Below are positions 25,234 through 33,408 of a DNA stretch of 36,782 nt, one piece after another; position 1 is the stretch's first letter, and each line of letters begins with the position of its first letter. Location of the stretch: positions 1 through 36,782 of the forward strand of contig JAIVGO010000011.1 of the NCBI GenBank assembly GCA_020201525.1, written 5' to 3'. Position numbers and translations under genes: made by a program. The stretch is from Actinomycetota bacterium. Lineage in GTDB: Bacteria; Actinomycetota; AC-67. The notes below the pieces were generated by a model that saw only the letters and a program-made list of their open reading frames with translations, was not told where the DNA came from and did not search any database.

Positions 25234-25735
25234 CGTTGCTCGCGCATTGGTATGGGCCGGCGTGGGACGCCACGTCCGCCGCGCGAAAGATGGCGGCCGG
25301 ATGGTCAGAACGTCTCCTTTTGTTGGCTCGCGGCGGTTTCGCTTGCTAGCGATCGCGCAGACCTTGTTAACTTTTACATCTCCTGCATGTATTAGTGAAC
25401 GGAGAATCGCGTCTCCCTATGCGAGACGAGGCGCGCGCGACCTTTCGAAATGTCCTGATGCGATTCGAGATGTGTGCGATCGATTGCCTTACCGCAAGCT
25501 CTTCAATGCGGCGACGCGAGGATTGTGGTGGACGCTCCGCCTGTCGCGCTTATTTCTCCAGCGTCGACGAAGCGGGGACGTCAACTTTTCTCGTCCCTGC
25601 TACTGAATCGCCCGCATATGCGCAGCGTGCGAGGCGAACAAACAATGGCCTAGTTCGTTCTAACTACTGGATGGGGCAACAGAGGGAGACCATTCCAGAA
25701 GCCTCAAGTAGGCACAGATGGGGGAGATGGCGAAC
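25234..25735. other. 502-nt intergenic region without a supported gene
   Basis: No reading frame here has a recognisable domain, a good start site and the expected codon pattern. It includes an AT-rich patch (about 25360-25400) with TTGTTA and, 18 nt later, TGTATT, which could be a promoter, and a CGTCTC/GAGACG hairpin near 25411-25430. Base composition is less GC-biased than the neighbours, which may mark a decayed or recently acquired stretch. Confidence 0.45.
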
Positions 25736-25939
25736 ATGCAGCCGAAGCGAGACAACCGCAATCGACAGGCCGAAACGCCGCGCCGTACGGTCTCGTTGGA
25801 CACACCAGAAGGCGACACCATTGATCTGAAGCTCCTCGAAGCAATTGAAAGGCTCGAAAGAGCGCAGCAGAAAGCACTCACTGCTCTCGGCGCGATTCTT
25901 TCCGCAAGCTAGAACAACCGAAGTTGGATGGGGGAGATG
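25717..25939 (+). repeat. 13-bp direct repeat at two neighbouring gene starts
   Basis: GATGGGGGAGATG occurs at 25717-25729 and again at 25927-25939, exactly 210 bp apart, each time at the start of a coding region. In the second copy it forms a mini-frame, ATG-GGG-GAG-ATG-TGA, overlapping the GTG start of the metalloprotease gene. Confidence 0.8.
25736..25912 (+). CDS. small helical protein of unknown function
   Basis: The ATG at 25736 with GGGGGAG nine nucleotides upstream gives 58 residues. ATGs at 25727 and 25718 (AAGTAGG five nucleotides upstream) would add three or six residues. The product has a basic, polar N-half (QPKRDNRNRQAETPRR) and a C-terminal amphipathic helix with charged heptads (DLKLLEAIERLERAQQKALTAL), which could form a coiled coil. 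I do not recognise it. It sits before the secreted metalloprotease, 26 nt from that start, and shares its unusual translation-start sequence. Confidence 0.5.
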   Translation: MQPKRDNRNRQAETPRRTVSLDTPEGDTIDLKLLEAIERLERAQQKALTALGAILSAS

Positions 25940-26688
25940 TGAAGCGAGGTAAGCCGTTCCTCGCCGCGGCGATCGTGATTGCCGCGGCGTTCGGCATGCT
26001 CCCGGCACGCTCGGACGAGCCGCTTCACTCATTGGAGGCTTCGCCGCACGCCGGCTGCACGCCCGCGTCCGACGGTTCGCTCAACGGGCACGCCTATCTT
26101 TACTGCGGTTATCACTGGCCGTCCCTTCCCGTGAAGCTTCGCATCGCGACCGACGGCGCGCCGGCTAATGTCAGGCAGCAGTTCACACACCTCGTTCAAA
26201 ACGCCTCTGCCGAATGGAATCAGTGGTGGCCGGGTCGAGGCGCTCGCTGCGGTGCAATTCTCTGCACCGACGCCGGTGCGGCAAACACGATCAGCTTCGG
26301 TGTGCTTCCCGAACACGTCCTCGGGCAGACGATCGTGACCTCTGAAGGCAAAACGATCACGCACGTCGACGTCGTGCTGAACATCGCGGCGAACTGGCAG
26401 AATGCGAATGGATCCGACGTCGTCACCGGCGAACAGGCCGGTCTGGCCGCATCCGCGTGCGCGACCTGTCACGACTGGTTCGACCTGCAAGATGTCGTCA
26501 CGCACGAGCTCGGCCATGTTCTCGGTCTCGAGGATCTCGGCGATCAGAGTCACTGTTTGGGCGACCTCACCGAGTCGGTGGACTTCTCACAGACGATGTA
26601 CGGCTGCTTCTGGCCGGGAGACACGAGCAAGCGAACGCTGAGCTGGGGCGATGTCGACGGGCTCCGCCGGCTGTCGCTGGACTACTGA
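25939..26688 (+). CDS. secreted metzincin-type metalloprotease with HExxHxxGxxD zinc site
   Basis: The GTG at 25939 gives 249 residues with a clear signal peptide (MKRGKPFLAAAIVIAAAFG, cleaved near residue 25). A TTG at 25924 is an alternative start; the GGGGGAG site is only two nucleotides from the GTG. Zinc-binding residues are H189, E190 and H193 with D199 as the third ligand in THELGHVLGLED. M220 in TMYG fits the Met-turn. Matrixins normally have His as third ligand; Asp is typical of snapalysin-type enzymes. Eight cysteines suggest disulfides. The central region (AEWNQW, THVDVVLN) matches the matrixin-like fold. It probably degrades proteins outside the cell. Confidence 0.8.
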   Translation: MKRGKPFLAAAIVIAAAFGMLPARSDEPLHSLEASPHAGCTPASDGSLNGHAYLYCGYHWPSLPVKLRIATDGAPANVRQQFTHLVQNASAEWNQWWPGRGARCGAILCTDAGAANTISFGVLPEHVLGQTIVTSEGKTITHVDVVLNIAANWQNANGSDVVTGEQAGLAASACATCHDWFDLQDVVTHELGHVLGLEDLGDQSHCLGDLTESVDFSQTMYGCFWPGDTSKRTLSWGDVDGLRRLSLDY

Positions 26689-26714
26689 TCCGCGGCGATA
26701 CCGAGCTAACAAGG

Positions 26715-26804
26715 GGCGTTTGAAGGGCGGGTTCTTCGAACTCACTGAACGGGACCGAACCTGGCGCGGCCCACCAGGGAGAGGAGACCCGTCCTTCAAG
26801 CGCC
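26715..26804 (+). ncRNA. candidate structured RNA or long hairpin before the M50 gene
   Basis: GGCGTTTGAAGGGCGGG (26715-26731) pairs along all 17 bases with 26788-26804 (two G-U wobbles). The roughly 55-nt interior has a further CCTGG/CCAGG hairpin (about 26760-26777). It sits between the metalloprotease stop and the M50 start and could be a terminator, a leader or a small RNA. No U-tract follows and no known RNA family is recognised. Confidence 0.4.
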
Positions 26805-26863
26805 TGTGCGCTTCCCGGCGACGCGGCGACGGCTGCGGATGATGCCGGTAGCATGAGCGAGCC

Positions 26864-27925
26864 ATGCGCCCCCAAAATGTGCAGCCACTCACGGGACGCA
26901 CGTTCATTGTCGGACGTATCGGCGGCATCGAGATTGCGGTTCACGCGACGTGGTTCGTCATTTTCGTGCTCTTCGCCGTCACCGCGCGGTATTGGGTCGT
27001 CCCCGGAATCGCGCCGCGCGCTCGTGGGATGAGCGCGACAATTCTCGGCATCTTCTTTCCCGTCATGCTGTACACGTTCGTGCTGCTGCACGAGATGTCC
27101 CATGTGCTCGTCGCCCGCGCCTATCGTCTCAAGGCACAACGTGTGACTTTGTTTTTCTTCGGCGGCGTAGCGCAGATCGGCACCGAAGCGCGAACGCCGG
27201 GCGAAGAGTTCCGCGTCGCCCTCGCCGGACCGATGTCGAGCTTGATCCTCGCCGGCTCCCTCGCGGTCGTGTCGCGACTTCTTCATCCTGGAAGCGACGA
27301 GCTTCCCGGCATCTGGGGAGCATTCGCGGTGATCAACCTCGCACTGGCCCTTTTCAACCTGCTGCCGGGGTTTCCGCTCGACGGCGGGCGCATTCTTCGC
27401 AGCGCTTTTTGGGCTTCACTGCGCGATCGCGCGCGCGCGACCCGGTGGGCCGGAATCGGCGGCCGGATCGTTGCCGTCGGTCTGGCGCTGTCCGGTGCGC
27501 TCATTCTCGTGACCGGTAGCGGCGGCGAAGACGCCGTTCGAGGCCTCCTCGGGCTCATGCTGGGCTGGTTCCTGTTTCAAATCGCCGGCACAGCTGCTGC
27601 TGCTGAGGGCTCCAGCGAGCCGCAGTACATCGACGCCATGCGGGTCGCGCCTCCGGTGAATCTCGCCGCAGAGCCCACAGAGGCGCCGGGCGATCAGCAG
27701 GACGATGTCGTCGAAGCGCCGGCCCGGAAAATGGTGCGTGCTCCGAAACCGGCGGCTAAGGTGATCCGCAATGAGGGTAAAGCTCCGGCACCCAACGCGA
27801 GTCGTCGACGTTCCGGGACCGAAAAAAGTCCGCGACGTCCTCGACTTTCTCAGCCTCAATCCGGAGGCCGTGCTCGTCATTCGGGACAGCGATCTGCTGA
27901 CGCGCGAGGAACGCGTCGAAGATAG
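26864..27925 (+). CDS. M50 (site-2-protease-like) membrane metalloprotease
   Basis: The 353-residue protein has the zinc motif HEMSH (H76, E77, H80) in a membrane helix and the third ligand D173 in NLLPGFPLDGGR. AGPMSSLILAG lies between them. There are about six hydrophobic segments up to residue 240. The last 110 residues are Pro/Ala/Arg-rich, lack CBS domains and look disordered. The final 51 residues lie inside the next gene, read in another frame. Family members cleave membrane substrates such as anti-sigma factors. Two sigma circuits in this window have membrane components that could be substrates, but no link is shown. Confidence 0.87.
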   Translation: MRPQNVQPLTGRTFIVGRIGGIEIAVHATWFVIFVLFAVTARYWVVPGIAPRARGMSATILGIFFPVMLYTFVLLHEMSHVLVARAYRLKAQRVTLFFFGGVAQIGTEARTPGEEFRVALAGPMSSLILAGSLAVVSRLLHPGSDELPGIWGAFAVINLALALFNLLPGFPLDGGRILRSAFWASLRDRARATRWAGIGGRIVAVGLALSGALILVTGSGGEDAVRGLLGLMLGWFLFQIAGTAAAAEGSSEPQYIDAMRVAPPVNLAAEPTEAPGDQQDDVVEAPARKMVRAPKPAAKVIRNEGKAPAPNASRRRSGTEKSPRRPRLSQPQSGGRARHSGQRSADARGTRRR

Positions 27926-27971
27926 CGACGAGATCGAGATTCGTCCGGTCATCAGCGGAGGGTCGGTGTGA
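27771..27971 (+). CDS. ttuB: TtuB/ThiS-like ubiquitin-fold sulfur carrier ending in GGSV
   Basis: The 66-residue protein starts at ATG 27771, eight nucleotides after TAAGGTG. It has the beta-grasp pattern: MRVKLRHPTRVVDV, then VRDVLDFLSLNPEAVLVIRD, LLTREERVEDSDEIEIRPVISGG. The carrier should be thiocarboxylated at the C-terminal Gly by an E1-like enzyme not present here and pass sulfur to TtuA. Two residues, Ser-Val, follow the Gly-Gly pair. The gene overlaps the M50 gene by 155 nt and the ttuA start by GTGA, so all are coupled. It could also serve other sulfur pathways (ThiS, MoaD); adjacency to ttuA favours tRNA thiolation. Confidence 0.85.
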   Translation: MRVKLRHPTRVVDVPGPKKVRDVLDFLSLNPEAVLVIRDSDLLTREERVEDSDEIEIRPVISGGSV

Positions 27972-28972
27972 GTGACGCCGCGACACGACCGCGACGCAAT
28001 GTCGCGAAATGCAAGCGCTGCGGCGCGGTCGCCAAGGTAGAGGTCGCGCGCGCCAACGCGGCGTTTTGTGCCGACTGCTTCGTGCGTTTCGTGCACGGAC
28101 AGGTGATGAAAGCCGTCGACGAGCACCGCATGTTCACCAAAGCCGACCGGCTCCTCGTGTGTGTTTCCGGCGGAAAAGATTCACTCGCCTTATGGGACAT
28201 CCTGATCGATCTCGGCTACGACACGACCGGTTATCACATCGCGCTGTGGACGGGCGAGGAATACGCACTCGAATCACGCGAGAAGTCCGAGAAGTTTGCG
28301 GCGCGCCGCGGCGCCGAGCTGGTGATCACCGATTTGCGCGACGACGAGGGATTCACGATCGAAACGATTGCGAAAGAGGGAAGGCGTACGCCGTGCAGCG
28401 TGTGCGGCTTGACAAAGCGCTACCTCTCGAATCTCGCGGCCGTTCGCGGTGACTACGACGTCCTGGTCACGGGACACAACCTCGACGACGAAGCGGCAAC
28501 ATTGCTCGGCAACGCGTTGCACTGGCAGACCGAGTACCTCGCGCGGCAAACGCCCGTGCTGCCGCAGACCCATGAGAAGCTGAAGAAAAAGGTGAAGCCG
28601 CTCTACCGCCTCGGCGAAAGAGAGATGGCGGCGTACTCCATCCTCAAAGGCATCGATTACATCGTCGAGGAGTGCCCGCTTGTCGGAGGAAACACGGCCC
28701 TGCGGTACAAGGACGCGCTCAACAGCTTGGAGCGCATCTCTCCGGGCACGAAGCAACAATTCCTTTTCGGGTTTCTCGACAAGGCAGCGGATGCGTTCGC
28801 GCCGGCCGTAAGCATCGCGTTGCGTGCGTGCACGCGATGTGGAATGCCGACGCCCGGCGATGTGTGCGCCTACTGTCGCGCGAAAGATCAGGTTGTGGCA
28901 GCGCCGGCAGACGATGAGGTGAGGCGCGAGGCCGTCGCCGAAGGCGTCCTCCCGGACGAGGCGCCGGCGTGA
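27968..28972 (+). CDS. ttuA: TtuA-type tRNA 2-thiolation enzyme (TtcA/Ncs6-related)
   Basis: This is a 334-residue ATP-pyrophosphatase starting at GTG 27968. The N-terminal zinc finger has C15, C18, C34 and C37. The PP-loop is VSGGKDS (66-72). C143 and C146 (TPCSVCG) with C236 (EECPLVGG) match the three cysteines that hold the catalytic iron-sulfur cluster in TtuA. A second zinc site uses C288, C291, C300 and C303 at the C-terminus. TtuA puts sulfur on T54 of the tRNA T-loop using thiocarboxylated TtuB. It is coupled by GTGA overlaps to ttuB before and trmI after. Confidence 0.92.
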   Translation: MSDAATRPRRNVAKCKRCGAVAKVEVARANAAFCADCFVRFVHGQVMKAVDEHRMFTKADRLLVCVSGGKDSLALWDILIDLGYDTTGYHIALWTGEEYALESREKSEKFAARRGAELVITDLRDDEGFTIETIAKEGRRTPCSVCGLTKRYLSNLAAVRGDYDVLVTGHNLDDEAATLLGNALHWQTEYLARQTPVLPQTHEKLKKKVKPLYRLGEREMAAYSILKGIDYIVEECPLVGGNTALRYKDALNSLERISPGTKQQFLFGFLDKAADAFAPAVSIALRACTRCGMPTPGDVCAYCRAKDQVVAAPADDEVRREAVAEGVLPDEAPA

Positions 28973-29748
28973 GTGCGCCGTTCGAGCCGGGCGAGCGCGC
29001 TTTGCTCGTCGACCGAAAAGGCCGCCGCTACTTGATCACGCTGAAAGCGGCCGACTCGTTCCACACCCACGAAGGATTTCTCTCGCACGACGCGATCATC
29101 GGTCAAACCGAAGGTGTTCGTGTGTCGACGTCCGGCGGTTCGTCTCTTGTCGCGTACCGGCCTTCCTACCCGGAGTTTGTCGTGAAGATGCCTCGTGGGG
29201 CCCAAGTCATCTATCCGAAGGACGTCGGCCTCATCCTCATCGAGGCCGACATCGCGCCCGGGGCCGTCGTCCTCGAAGCCGGGACGGGGTCGGGTGCTTT
29301 GACGATCGCACTGACACGCGCCGTCGGCCCCGGCGGCCGGGTGATCAGCTACGAGCTGCGCGAAGACTTCGCGGTACGCGCTCGCGGCAATGTCGAAGCG
29401 TTTCTCGGGAAGGTTCCCGACCACCTCGACTTGCGTCAAGGGAACGTCACCGGCGGCATACCCGAGCGTGGCATCGACCGCGTCGTGCTGGACCTTCCCG
29501 AGCCCTGGACGGTCGTGCCGGTCGCGATCGAATCGCTTCGGCCCGGCGGTATATGGTGCTCATACGTCCCCAGCATCGTTCAGGTATCGCAGACGGTTGA
29601 GGCTCTCCGCCCCGCCGGCTTCGCAGAGATCACCACCCGCGAATCGCTCGTCCGGACGTGGCACGTCGAGGGCGCCGCGGTACGGCCGGACCACCGGATG
29701 GTCGCTCATACCGGCTTCATCACGACCGCCAGGCTTTTGGCCGTTTGA
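28969..29748 (+). CDS. trmI: tRNA (adenine-58-N1)-methyltransferase TrmI
   Basis: The GTG start overlaps the ttuA stop, giving 259 residues. The N-domain includes FEPGERALLVDRKGRRYLI and THEGFLSHDAIIGQ. The Rossmann methyltransferase part starts with IYPKDVGLIL and the AdoMet loop EAGTGSGALT (103-112). Later motifs DRVVLDLPEPW and the C-terminal H-R-MVAHTGF match TrmI. It methylates A58 in the T-loop of tRNA. It sits just before arc in most actinobacteria, so the context is normal; its direct coupling to ttuB-ttuA is more specific. A 320-nt regulatory gap follows. Confidence 0.93.
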   Translation: MSAPFEPGERALLVDRKGRRYLITLKAADSFHTHEGFLSHDAIIGQTEGVRVSTSGGSSLVAYRPSYPEFVVKMPRGAQVIYPKDVGLILIEADIAPGAVVLEAGTGSGALTIALTRAVGPGGRVISYELREDFAVRARGNVEAFLGKVPDHLDLRQGNVTGGIPERGIDRVVLDLPEPWTVVPVAIESLRPGGIWCSYVPSIVQVSQTVEALRPAGFAEITTRESLVRTWHVEGAAVRPDHRMVAHTGFITTARLLAV

Positions 29749-29764
29749 GCAGCCCACGAGGGCC

Positions 29765-29826
29765 GTTGACGCTCTTGGTGGCCGCTGCTAGCGTCAACCG
29801 TGGTTAACGTCTGTCAACAAGTGTTG
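29765..29826. repeat. cluster of GTTGAC/GTCAAC-type repeats downstream of trmI, upstream of arc
   Basis: GTTGACGCT (29765-29773) and AGCGTCAAC (29790-29798) are exact inverted repeats. Then come GTTAAC (29803-29808), GTCAAC (29813-29818) and a CAACA-AG-TGTTG palindrome (29815-29826). Several copies of one half-site in 62 bp suggest an operator array or a bidirectional terminator for trmI. An AAGCATGCTT palindrome lies further on (about 29884). The remaining region to 30068 has no gene. Confidence 0.55.
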
Positions 29827-30022
29827 CATGCGATCTCGTGGTTTATGGAGGCCTGCAAGCTGCCGATACTCACATAAGCCAGCAAGCATGCTTCTCAAAG
29901 CGCCACCACCGGGCGACGGACGGGCATTCGATGCACCGGGGGGCAGAAAAGAGGGTCGCACGATGGGGACGTCGCACCGCATATCACCCTCGAACCTGCA
30001 CGTCGCGCGACGCGGCCACGCC

Positions 30023-30028
30023 TATAAT
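30023..30028 (+). promoter_or_regulatory. consensus -10 (TATAAT) before arc
   Basis: The perfect TATAAT lies 40 nt upstream of the arc GTG start. The -35 region (near 30000) does not match TTGACA, so an activator or the repeat cluster at 29765-29826 may matter. Confidence 0.4.
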
Positions 30029-30068
30029 CATGCCGTGACGCACATCTGGGCCGGGGAGGTCGAGCGTC

Positions 30069-31817
30069 GTGCCTGAGTCCGAGTCCAAACGACGGCTCAT
30101 TGAATACGAACGGGAAATCGCAGAGCTTCGCACGCAGCTGAAGTTCCTCGAGGATGAAACGGCCCTGCTCAAGCGGCGGCAGCCGGAGTCGCCGAGGCAC
30201 GTCAAGCTCATCGAGGAGAAGCTTGCGGAGACTCGTCAGCAGCTTTCCCAAGCATTGGGCCAGAACGAACGCCTCGCGGCCACTCTCCGTGAAACTAAAG
30301 AGCAAATCATCGCGCTCAAGGAAGAAGTCGAAAAGCTTGCGGCGCCCCCGTCGGGATTCGGCACCTACCTCGTGACGAACGAGGACGGCACCGTCGACAT
30401 CATGGCCAACGGCCGGAAGCTACGCGTGAACTGTCATCCGGAGATCGATCCGAAGAGCCTCGTCAAGGGTCAGGAAGTCATGCTCAATGAGGCGATGAAC
30501 ATCATCTCCGTGCGTACTTTCGAGGTCCAAGGCGAAGTCGTTCGCTTGAAAGAGATGCTCGACAGTCACCGCGCGATCGTCGTGCTGCGCGGCGAAGAAG
30601 AGCGTGTCGTGAATCTTGCCGATCCGCTGATCTCTCAGCATCTGCGCGCCGGTGACATGCTCATGCTCGACGCAAAATCCGGCTACGTCATGGAGCGTTT
30701 GCCGAAGCCGGAAGTGGAAGAGCTCGTCCTCGAAGAAGTCCCCGACATCACATACAGCGACATCGGCGGCCTGCGAGGCCAAATCGAAGCGATTCGTGAC
30801 GCCGTCGAGCTACCGTTCCTTCACGCGGAGCTGTTCCTGGAGCACAAGCTGAAGCCGCCGAAGGGCGTGCTGCTGTACGGGCCGCCAGGATGCGGTAAGA
30901 CGCTCATAGCAAAAGCCGTAGCGAACTCGCTCGCGAAGAAGGTCGCCGAGAAGAGCGGCCGCGAAGATGCGAAGAGCTATTTCCTTAACATCAAGGGTCC
31001 GGAGCTTCTGAACAAGTACGTCGGCGAGACGGAGCGCCAGATTCGCGAAATCTTCCAGCGCGCGAAGGAGAAGAGCGACGAGGGCTTCCCCGTCATCGTC
31101 TTTTTCGACGAGATGGATTCGTTGTTCCGCACACGGGGGTCCGGCGTATCGAGCGATGTCGAGAACACGATCGTGCCGCAGCTGCTGGCCGAGATCGACG
31201 GCGTCGAGACACTGTCAAACGTCATCGTGATCGGCGCGTCCAACCGCGAGGACATGATCGACCCGGCGATCCTCCGGCCGGGACGTCTCGATGTGAAGAT
31301 CAAGATCGAGCGGCCGGATTCGGACTCGGCCAAACAGATCTTCTCGATCTATCTGACGCCCGATCTTCCGATCCACACAGACGAGATCGGCAAGCACGGC
31401 ACGGCCGACGCCGCGTGTTCGTCGATCATCGACGAAACGGTGCGCCGCATGTACGACGAGAGCGAGGAGAACCGCTTCCTCGAAGTGACGTACGCGAACG
31501 GCGACAAGGAGTTGCTGTACTTCAAGGACTTCAACTCGGGTGCAATGGTCGAGAACGTCGTTGCCCGTGCGAAGAAGGAAGCGATCAAGCGGTTCCTCGA
31601 GACGGGCGCGAAGGGGATCAAGGCTGAGGATCTGTTCGAAGCCATCCGGATGGAGTTCAAAGAGAACGAAGATTTGCCGAACACGACTAACCCGGACGAC
31701 TGGGCTCGGATCTCGGGCAAGAAGGGTGAGCGGATCGTCTACGTGCGCACGTTGCTCGGTGAGCGCTCCGCGCCGGGACGGTCGATCGAAAATATCACCA
31801 CGGGTCAGTACCTGTAA
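30069..31817 (+). CDS. arc: proteasome-associated AAA+ ATPase ARC/Mpa
   Basis: The GTG at 30069 has GGGGAGGT eight nucleotides upstream; the protein is 582 residues. The first 92 residues form the coiled coil that captures Pup. Two OB-like domains follow (about 96-212). The AAA+ module has Walker A GPPGCGKT (271-278), Walker B IVFFDE (343-348) and the sensor segment [21 protein letters not shown]. The C-terminus is GQYL, the motif that docks into and opens the proteasome gate. It unfolds pupylated proteins and feeds them to PrcBA encoded downstream. A GCCCGGCC/GGCCGGGC palindrome (31834-31851) separates it from dop. Confidence 0.97.
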   Translation: MPESESKRRLIEYEREIAELRTQLKFLEDETALLKRRQPESPRHVKLIEEKLAETRQQLSQALGQNERLAATLRETKEQIIALKEEVEKLAAPPSGFGTYLVTNEDGTVDIMANGRKLRVNCHPEIDPKSLVKGQEVMLNEAMNIISVRTFEVQGEVVRLKEMLDSHRAIVVLRGEEERVVNLADPLISQHLRAGDMLMLDAKSGYVMERLPKPEVEELVLEEVPDITYSDIGGLRGQIEAIRDAVELPFLHAELFLEHKLKPPKGVLLYGPPGCGKTLIAKAVANSLAKKVAEKSGREDAKSYFLNIKGPELLNKYVGETERQIREIFQRAKEKSDEGFPVIVFFDEMDSLFRTRGSGVSSDVENTIVPQLLAEIDGVETLSNVIVIGASNREDMIDPAILRPGRLDVKIKIERPDSDSAKQIFSIYLTPDLPIHTDEIGKHGTADAACSSIIDETVRRMYDESEENRFLEVTYANGDKELLYFKDFNSGAMVENVVARAKKEAIKRFLETGAKGIKAEDLFEAIRMEFKENEDLPNTTNPDDWARISGKKGERIVYVRTLLGERSAPGRSIENITTGQYL

Positions 31818-31906
31818 GTCGAAACATGCGTTGGCCCGGCCTGGGCCGGGCGTAGGATGAAGGGCTGGCTCTCGTGGCCGGCCCGATTCCATCGAAGGAG
31901 CTTTGC

Positions 31907-33394
31907 GTGGCGATACCGAAGGTCATGGGCACCGAGACGGAGTACGGCATCACGGTCCCCACCTCGGCGGACTTCAACCCGGTGCTCGGCTCGAGCTTGC
32001 TGATCAATGCATATGCCGCGCAGGCAATCAAACGCATCCGCTGGGATTACGAGGAAGAGTCACCGCTCCGGGACGCGCGCGGGTTCGACCTGCGCACCGA
32101 AGCCGGCGAAGGAGCCGTCGACGGAGATCTCGGCCTGGCTAACGTCATTCTGACGAACGGCGCACGCTATTACGTCGATCATGCGCACCCGGAGTATTCG
32201 ACGCCGGAGTGTACGAATCCCCGCGAGCTCGTGATTCACGACCGTGCCGGTGAGCGCATCCTCGAAGAGTCGATGAAGCGTGCGGCCGAGGTGATGCCCG
32301 GCGGCGACCGAATTCTCATCTACAAGAACAACACCGACGGCAAGGGCACGTCGTACGGCACGCACGAGAACTACTTGGTCGACCGCGCGGTGCCGTTTGC
32401 GCGGCTCGTTCACGACATCCTGCCGTTCTTCGTGACTCGGCAACTGTACTGCGGTGCGGGGTTGCTCGGCGGTCAATCGCCCGGCAAGGAAGGCACGTAT
32501 CAGATCTCGCAGCGAGCAGACTTCTTCGAGGTCGAGGTGGGGCTCGAGACCACACTGAAGCGTCCGATCGTGAACACGCGTGACGAGCCGCACGCCGACC
32601 CGGAAAAATACCGCCGGCTTCACGTCATCATCGGGGACGCGAACATGAGCCAGGTGGCGACATTCCTCAAGCTCGGGACGACGGCGATCGTTTTGAAGAT
32701 GATTGAAGACGAAGCGATAACCGAAGACTTTTCATTCGACAACTCCGTGCAGAGCTTGCGGGCGATATCGCACGACACGCAGTGCAAAGACACGTATAAG
32801 CTCCGCGACGGACGAACGGTTCGGGCCGTCGACGTCCAATGGGCGTATCACGAGATGGCACAGAAATACTTCGCGCGGAACGATCCCGATCCATGGACGG
32901 CCGAAGTCATGCTGCGATGGGACGAGATGCTTTCGGGCATCGAGCGCGACCCGATGACGCTTGCCGGACAAGTCGATTGGGTGGCGAAGTACCGGATGCT
33001 CGATGGATACAGATTGAAAAACGATCTGGCCTGGAAGGACTCGAAGTTGCGGATGATGGATCTTCAGTACCACGACGTACGCGAGGACAAGGGTCTGGCG
33101 TATTTGCTCGAGCGCGGCGGCAAGCTCGAGCGACTCGTCGACGAAGACAGCGTGCAGCGCGCGATGGTCGAGCCGCCGTCGGACACGCGCGCGTACTTCC
33201 GCGGGAGCTGTCTCGCCAAGTACTCGAAGCACATCGCCGCCGCATCGTGGGACTCGGTGATCTTCGACACCGGCCAGGACATTTTGCAGCGCGTGCCGAT
33301 GTCGGAGCCGCTGCGCGGGACGCGTGAGCACGTCGCCCCGCTGCTTGCGCAGTGCGATACGGCCGCGGAGTTGGTTTCGCGGCTACAAGGCTGA
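31907..33394 (+). CDS. dop: Dop, Pup deamidase/depupylase
   Basis: The GTG at 31907 is chosen over 31874 because GAAGGAG (31894-31900) lies six nucleotides upstream; the protein is 495 residues. It belongs to the carboxylate-amine ligase (glutamine synthetase-like) family. The start reads VMGTETEYGI, which is Dop-like (GTE) rather than PafA-like. The Dop loop lies near 43-61 (WDYEEESPLRDARGFD). Further motifs are DHAHPEYSTPEC, KNNTDGKGTSYGTHENY, NTRDEPHADPEKYRRLHVIIGD. Because Pup here already ends in Glu, its job is probably removal of Pup rather than deamidation. PafA is expected downstream of prcA, outside the window. Confidence 0.94.
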   Translation: MAIPKVMGTETEYGITVPTSADFNPVLGSSLLINAYAAQAIKRIRWDYEEESPLRDARGFDLRTEAGEGAVDGDLGLANVILTNGARYYVDHAHPEYSTPECTNPRELVIHDRAGERILEESMKRAAEVMPGGDRILIYKNNTDGKGTSYGTHENYLVDRAVPFARLVHDILPFFVTRQLYCGAGLLGGQSPGKEGTYQISQRADFFEVEVGLETTLKRPIVNTRDEPHADPEKYRRLHVIIGDANMSQVATFLKLGTTAIVLKMIEDEAITEDFSFDNSVQSLRAISHDTQCKDTYKLRDGRTVRAVDVQWAYHEMAQKYFARNDPDPWTAEVMLRWDEMLSGIERDPMTLAGQVDWVAKYRMLDGYRLKNDLAWKDSKLRMMDLQYHDVREDKGLAYLLERGGKLERLVDEDSVQRAMVEPPSDTRAYFRGSCLAKYSKHIAAASWDSVIFDTGQDILQRVPMSEPLRGTREHVAPLLAQCDTAAELVSRLQG

Positions 33395-33408
33395 ATTTCC
33401 GTCAGACG

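Noticed and set aside
26715..26804. Small SRP RNA or other known housekeeping RNA
   Set aside because: The conserved apical GGAAGCAGCC-type loop is missing; only a generic long stem is seen.
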